NCBI RefSeq assembly: GCF_947500995.1
Contig: NZ_CANMUA010000003.1
Coordinates: 124,001 to 188,000, forward strand
DNA from: an uncultured Serinicoccus sp.
Lineage (GTDB): Bacteria; Actinomycetota; Actinomycetes; Actinomycetales; Dermatophilaceae
Length of the DNA stretch: 64,000 nt
Direction: 5' to 3'
In this document: positions 59,581 to 64,000 of the stretch, piece after piece
How positions within the stretch are numbered: the stretch's first letter is position 1
Layout of the letters: each line of letters begins with the position of its first letter
Made by a program: the position numbers and the translations under genes
Notes under the pieces: model-generated
Told to the model about the DNA's origin: nothing
Database searches by the model: none
Seen by the model: only the letters and a program-made list of their open reading frames with translations

Positions 59581-62490
59581 ATGAGCACCACCACACCCAG
59601 GCGCCCCAGGTCCGGGCGCACCCCGTCGCCGGGCTTCCGGCCGCGGACCGCGGCCGACCACCTGCCCCGCCCGGAGCGGACCGAGCGGTCCGTCCCCCGA
59701 GGGCTGGCCGCCCTGCTCGGGCTGCTGGTGCTCGTCGTCGGGGTGCCGGTGGGCCTCGTGCTCCTCGTCGGCAACCCCCTCCCGACAGCAGCGCCCAGCC
59801 TCGACTGGCTGACCGCCCCGGTGACCGCCGAGGCGCTCATCAACATCGTGGCGGTGCTGGTGTGGCTCGTGTGGGCCCACTTCGTCGTCTGCCTCCTCGC
59901 CGAGTGGCGGGCCGTGCGCGCCGGGCGGCTGCCCGGCATGGTGCCGGCGGGGGCCGGGTCCCAGCTCGTCGCCCGCCGTCTCATCGCCGGCGTCCTCCTC
60001 CTGGCGGGGTCGGCGACCATGACGGGCCAGGCGCCCGGACAGTCCGGGGCCCCGGCGGCCTCCGTCGTGAGCACCGCGCAGGCCGGCGCCGCCGCCGAGC
60101 AGGGAGCGACGGGTGGGGTCGGCGTCGGGGAGGCCGGGGCGCGGGAGGACTCCGCCCCCACCGCGTCCGGCGCCGTGGCCGAGGCCAGGTCCGAGGTCGC
60201 CTCCTCCACCGTCACCAAGTTCTACGAGGTCAAGCCGCCGTCCGGCCGCCACCACGACACCCTCTGGGACATCGCGGACCGGACGCTGGGGGACCCCTAC
60301 CGCTACAAGGAGCTCTACCAGCTCAACCAGGGCCGGACGCAGCCCGACGGACGCAAGCTGCAGGAGGCCGACCTCATCCAGCCGGGCTGGCAGCTGGTCA
60401 TGCCGGCCGATGCGACCGGCCCCGACATCACCTCGGTGCGGACCCAGGCGCCGGCCGCGGCGCCCACGCCCGCCCCGGAGGCCAGCCAGGCGGTCCTCGA
60501 CGAGCTGGGTGGACGCACGGCGGACGTCACCGCGCAGGCCGCGGGAGAGGCAGGCTCCGGCGCGGTCGGCCGGGCGGCCGACCTGGCCGTCCCCGCCGGC
60601 GGCGGGGTCTCGGCGGACACCGCACCCGCCGGTGCGACCGAGGGTGGCGAGGCCGAGCAGGTCCCGTTGGGCGACCTGGCCCTCGGTGGCGGCATGGTGC
60701 TGGCCGGCCTCGCCCTGGCGCTCTCCACCCGCCGCGGCGCCTACGGCGACCCCGGTGCCCCCGAGCAGGCCCTCCGGCTCGCGGCTGACGGGGGACGGGC
60801 CGAGCTGCTCGACCGGGGCCTGCGGGTGCTGGTGGCCGGCCGCCGCGACCAAGGGCTGGACCTGCCGGACGCGGCCGCGGTCTACGTCGGGGACGAGCAG
60901 CTCGTCGTCCACCTGGCGGGGGGCGCCGACCACCCCGCACCCCCGTCGCCCTGGCAGCAGACCGAGGAGGGTGGCGTCTGGGTCCTGCGCGCGGGCGACC
61001 TGGAGGGTCACCCCGTGACCGGGCCGGCCCCCTGGCCGGCCCTCGTCAACGTGGCCCGGTCCCACGGCTTCGACCTGCTCGTCGACCTGGAGTACGCCCC
61101 CGGCCTGGTGAGCATCGGCGGCGACCCGCAGGTCGCCCGCGAGGTCGCCCTGTCGACCGTCGTCGACCTCGTGACCCACGCGTGGTCCGACGGGGCCCGG
61201 GCCACGCTGGTCGGCTTCGCCGGGAGCGGCACCGAGGCGCTGGCCGACCTCGCCCCCGGCCGCATCCACCAGGTCCGCTCGATCGAGGAGGCGCTGGAGG
61301 TCGGGAGGCGTGACGTGGAGGCCCACCGTTCCCGGCTGCGCGGGCTCGGGGTCGACGGCGTGCTCGCGGGGCGCTCGGCCGGTGCGGGACCGGACCTGCG
61401 GCCGCACGTCATCGTCCTGTCCGGCAGCCCGGGACCCCAGGAGGCGCAGCAGCTGACCGAGCTGCTCGCCGCGGGCCGCACCGGGCTGGCGGTCCTCTGC
61501 GTGGGCCAGACCCTGTCCGCGCGCTGGCGGTTCGTCGTCGACGCCTCGGGTCAGCTCGACCTGGGCGTGCTCGGGCTGTCGGGCACGGCCCGTCGACTGC
61601 GCCACGGCGACCTGGACCGGATCGCCGGGTGGGTGCGCGAGGCCGCCGAGAGCGGTGCCGAGGCAGCCGCCCGCACGGCCGCGCTGGGCCCCCTGGACGC
61701 CGTCGCGACGCTGCCCGCGCAGCGTCGCCCCGTCGCGGAGGCCGCCCCGATGTGGGACCGGCAGTCGGCCCTCGCCCACGTCGGGCTCCTCGGCCCGGTG
61801 CTCGTCCAGGCCCCTGGCCAGGTCACCCCCGGCCGGGAGGAGCTGCTCACCGAGCTGGTCACCCTGGTGGCCCTGCACCCGGAAGGGGTGCACGACGCGG
61901 TGCTGCGCATCTCCCTGTGGCCCCGCGGGGTCGAGGACGACGTGGTGGAGGCGACCTTGGCCTCGGCCACGCAGTGGCTCGGCACGGGCAGCGACGGCAG
62001 CCCGGTGCTGGACCGCGACGACGCAGGTCGCTGGCGCCTGGGCCCGGAGGTCCACGTCGACTGGCTGGAGCTGACGGCCCTGGCCGGGCGGCGCCACACA
62101 CCGCCGCGCGAGCTCGCGGAGGTCCTCGACCAGGCCCGCGGACCAGCCTTCTCCGGCACCCCCGGCACCCGCTACGGCTGGCTGGCCTTCCACCAGGCGG
62201 CCCGGGACGCCCGCGTCGTCATCACCGCCGTGGCCCGGCACACCGCCTCGGCGCTCGCCGGCTCCGGCGACCGTCCGGCCGCCGAGCGGGCCCTGCGGGA
62301 CGGCCTGACCCTCGTGCCGCAGGCCCAGGCCCTGTGGCGCGACCTGCTGCGTCTCCTCGGCGGGTCGGACCCCGACCACGCGGCCGGGGTGACCAGGGAG
62401 ATGACGGCCGCGCTGGGCGACGCCGCCCTGGAGCCGGAGACCGTGTCCCTCGTTCAGCACCTCAGCCCGGACCTGCGCGAGCTCGGGTGA
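59581..62490 (+). CDS. Membrane LysM protein with C-terminal BTAD-like region
   Basis: 969 residues. Two N-terminal helices (about 40-63 and 80-105), a third near 135-155, a LysM-like peptidoglycan-binding module (about 213-280: YEVKPPSGRHHDTLWDIADR, LIQPGWQLVMP), another helix (about 360-380), a large middle domain, and a C-terminal winged-helix plus BTAD-like helical region (about 755-965: LVTLVALHPEGVHDAVLRIS, LALHPEG-like motif, then AERALRDGLTLVPQAQALWR). This layout recurs in actinobacterial Tad loci. It may couple wall state to regulation; the mechanism is unknown. Confidence 0.78.
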   Translation: MSTTTPRRPRSGRTPSPGFRPRTAADHLPRPERTERSVPRGLAALLGLLVLVVGVPVGLVLLVGNPLPTAAPSLDWLTAPVTAEALINIVAVLVWLVWAHFVVCLLAEWRAVRAGRLPGMVPAGAGSQLVARRLIAGVLLLAGSATMTGQAPGQSGAPAASVVSTAQAGAAAEQGATGGVGVGEAGAREDSAPTASGAVAEARSEVASSTVTKFYEVKPPSGRHHDTLWDIADRTLGDPYRYKELYQLNQGRTQPDGRKLQEADLIQPGWQLVMPADATGPDITSVRTQAPAAAPTPAPEASQAVLDELGGRTADVTAQAAGEAGSGAVGRAADLAVPAGGGVSADTAPAGATEGGEAEQVPLGDLALGGGMVLAGLALALSTRRGAYGDPGAPEQALRLAADGGRAELLDRGLRVLVAGRRDQGLDLPDAAAVYVGDEQLVVHLAGGADHPAPPSPWQQTEEGGVWVLRAGDLEGHPVTGPAPWPALVNVARSHGFDLLVDLEYAPGLVSIGGDPQVAREVALSTVVDLVTHAWSDGARATLVGFAGSGTEALADLAPGRIHQVRSIEEALEVGRRDVEAHRSRLRGLGVDGVLAGRSAGAGPDLRPHVIVLSGSPGPQEAQQLTELLAAGRTGLAVLCVGQTLSARWRFVVDASGQLDLGVLGLSGTARRLRHGDLDRIAGWVREAAESGAEAAARTAALGPLDAVATLPAQRRPVAEAAPMWDRQSALAHVGLLGPVLVQAPGQVTPGREELLTELVTLVALHPEGVHDAVLRISLWPRGVEDDVVEATLASATQWLGTGSDGSPVLDRDDAGRWRLGPEVHVDWLELTALAGRRHTPPRELAEVLDQARGPAFSGTPGTRYGWLAFHQAARDARVVITAVARHTASALAGSGDRPAAERALRDGLTLVPQAQALWRDLLRLLGGSDPDHAAGVTREMTAALGDAALEPETVSLVQHLSPDLRELG

Positions 62491-62494
62491 GCCG

Positions 62495-64000
62495 GTGCGG
62501 CTGCTGATCACGGCGATCGCCGCGGCCGAGGGCCCCTCGGACCCGCTGGACCTCGTCGTCGACACCGAGGACGACGCCACCGTCGGCGACCTCGCCCTCG
62601 CCCTGGCCCGCCGGGTGTCCGACGCCACCGCACGCCGGCGCCCGCTCGCCGCCATGGGGGCGGGCGGGGGTGCCGAGGCCCAGGTCCCGCAGCTGCGCGT
62701 CGTGCGGAGCGAGGACGGACCCTCCTCGGCCCCGGTCGCGGTCGCCGACCGGGAGCGCGAGGCCGTGACCCCGCCCCCGCTCTACGTGGGTGACCGGCGG
62801 CTCGACCCGGGTATGCCGCTGGCCGCGAGCCCGGTCCGCCACGGCTCCGTGGTCGGCGTCGGCGGGTCGGTGGGCGACCTGCTGGCCGAGCCGCGGGGGG
62901 TGGTGGAGGTCCGGATCTCCTCCGGTCCCGGGGCGGGCACGGTGGCCCGGCTCAGCACCGGGGAGCACGTGGTCGGCAGCACGGTGCACGCCGCGGTGGC
63001 CATGCCCCCGGTGGGTCTGCCCGAGGTCTGCCTCACCGTGCAGGTGCGGCCCGACGGCACCGTCGTCCTCGACCCGGACCCGGACCTGCTGGGGGTGCTG
63101 CAGCAGCCGGTGTGGCGCAGCCGCCCGTTGCCGGGCCCGATCGTGCTCGACGCCGAGGCCGAGATCCAGCAGCGCCGTGCCGGCGAGAGCACCTACAGCG
63201 AGCTGCCGCCGGGGACCCGGGTCATCGGCGCCGACGCGCCCACGCCCCTGCTGCACATCGACCGCGAGGAGGTGGCGCCGGGCCAGGTGTGGGAGCCGGG
63301 GCAGGCCCTCGTGGTGGGTCCCTGCCTGCTCGAGCTCACCGTGCCGACGGCGCCCGACGCCTCGCTGTCGCTCAGCCCGCAGGGCGCCACCCTGGACTAC
63401 AACCGGCCGCCACGGCTGCTGCCCGCGGCCCGGCAGACCGAGTTCACCCTGCCCAACGAGCCGCGGCGGCCGCTGGGGCAGCAGATCCCCTGGGCCTTCA
63501 TCTTCCTGCCGGCCTTCGCGGGCCTGGCGATGTACCTCATCACCGGACGCCTCTACACGCTCATCTTCATCGCGCTGACGCCGCTCATGGCCATCTCCAA
63601 CTGGGTGAGTGGTCGGTCGCAGGAGCGCAAGCGCTACCGCAACGACTTCGCCGAGTACACCGCCCGGATGCGGAAGGTGCAGCAGAGCGCCCTCGCCGGC
63701 CTCTCCGACGAGCGGTCCGCCCGGCGACGTGACTTCGCCGACCCCGGTGAGGTGCTCATGACCGCCATCGGGCCCCGGCGACGCCTGTGGGAGCGGCGCC
63801 GCAGCGACCCGGACTGGCTGGTCGCCCGCTTCGGCACGGCCGACCAGGTGTCCTCGGTGACGGTGAAGTCCAACGCCCGGGAGGAGCACGAGGGGGACCT
63901 CGCGTGGACCGCCCCCGACGTGCCGGTCACGGTCAGCCTGCTGGAGGCCGGCGTGACCGGCCTGGCCGGTCCGGCCCGGCGCGCGGTGGGCCGGTGGGTC
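62495..64000 (+). CDS. Type VII secretion EccC/EssC-like ATPase, N-terminal part (runs off window)
   Basis: The frame is open from GTG 62495 to the end of the window (502 codons). An N-terminal ubiquitin-like/FHA-like region (about 1-310) precedes two helices (IPWAFIFLPAFAGLAMYLIT and YTLIFIALTPLMAISNW, about 330-370) and then RSQERKRYRNDFAEYTARM and RRRLWERRRSDPDWLVARFG, the juxtamembrane signature of EccC/EssC proteins before their FtsK-like ATPase domains. The ATPase modules should lie downstream. The start is four bases after the LysM-BTAD gene, so the type VII component is in the same transcription unit as the Tad genes. Confidence 0.82.
   Translation, partial: MRLLITAIAAAEGPSDPLDLVVDTEDDATVGDLALALARRVSDATARRRPLAAMGAGGGAEAQVPQLRVVRSEDGPSSAPVAVADREREAVTPPPLYVGDRRLDPGMPLAASPVRHGSVVGVGGSVGDLLAEPRGVVEVRISSGPGAGTVARLSTGEHVVGSTVHAAVAMPPVGLPEVCLTVQVRPDGTVVLDPDPDLLGVLQQPVWRSRPLPGPIVLDAEAEIQQRRAGESTYSELPPGTRVIGADAPTPLLHIDREEVAPGQVWEPGQALVVGPCLLELTVPTAPDASLSLSPQGATLDYNRPPRLLPAARQTEFTLPNEPRRPLGQQIPWAFIFLPAFAGLAMYLITGRLYTLIFIALTPLMAISNWVSGRSQERKRYRNDFAEYTARMRKVQQSALAGLSDERSARRRDFADPGEVLMTAIGPRRRLWERRRSDPDWLVARFGTADQVSSVTVKSNAREEHEGDLAWTAPDVPVTVSLLEAGVTGLAGPARRAVGRWV

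Noticed and set aside
59575-62655. Open frame of about 1,000 codons antisense to the LysM-BTAD gene
   Set aside because: It is antisense to a gene with helices and LysM/BTAD features and to the start of the EccC-like gene. Long antisense frames mirror the codon bias of the real gene.
1-64000. CRISPR array, insertion sequence or prophage
   Set aside because: I saw no regularly spaced direct repeats, no transposase or integrase genes, and no block of atypical composition; gene order and codon use look uniformly chromosomal.

Overview
The window is about 64 kb of very GC-rich DNA with almost exclusively G/C third codon positions, GTG and TTG starts, class F sortases, an RskA-type anti-sigma factor, an actinobacterial DnaA box and Tad genes without an outer-membrane secretin. 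It is chromosomal DNA of a high-GC actinomycete, most plausibly a Micrococcales member of the Intrasporangiaceae/Ornithinimicrobiaceae type; this is inferred from gene content. I saw no rRNA, tRNA, CRISPR array, insertion sequence or prophage.

Layout. 1-2052: the end of an unknown gene, an amidase and a small Pro-rich protein. 2236-5462: exported CHRD-type protein, class F sortase and a CopD-cupredoxin membrane protein. 5530-6381: Nei-type DNA glycosylase whose usual N-terminal proline is alanine. 6420-12999: an overlapping minus-strand operon (APC permease, glutamine-synthetase-like ligase, class I amidotransferase hydrolase, aldehyde dehydrogenase, short-chain dehydrogenase) with a divergent FadR/GntR regulator, read as gamma-glutamylation-dependent use of an amine, perhaps ethanolamine. 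13030-15948: degenerate FHA protein and small partner, then DUF4397 protein with a second class F sortase. 15965-23397: SigK/RskA-like locus with two cyclopropane-synthase-family methyltransferases, an FAD oxidoreductase, DUF1365, a flavin-binding stress protein and a TspO-like protein.

23755-31537: CPBP protease, NAD(P)-binding protein, a BCCT betaine/choline carrier with an apparent one-base frameshift, a complete OpuC-type osmolyte ABC transporter and a CarH/LitR-like B12 photoreceptor regulator. 31624-38117: LacI-controlled carbohydrate module (glucosidase/debranching enzyme and ABC importer without its own ATPase), closed by two strong terminator hairpins. 38211-44678: three large exported cell-wall proteins. 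44688-47866: a compact cluster (unknown protein, MauE-like, MauD-like, Tat-exported Cys/Trp-rich protein, membrane protein with an in-frame TGA) resembling the maturation kit for a tryptophylquinone-type subunit but without a catalytic heavy chain.

47877-50946: App1-type phosphatase, Fpg, a HAD fusion protein and a rhodanese. 51096-62490: a Tad/Flp pilus operon (SAF/CpaB, TadZ-like, TadA, TadB, TadC, Flp pilin, three TadE/G-type pseudopilins, two unknown exported proteins, a LysM-BTAD membrane protein), followed without a break by the start of a type VII EccC/EssC-like ATPase that runs off the window.

The best candidates for new biology are the Mau-like cluster, the Tad/type VII hybrid locus, the gamma-glutamyl amine operon, two long intergenic hairpins, and an over-used GGTATGCC-type word that overrides codon preference in several reading frames.
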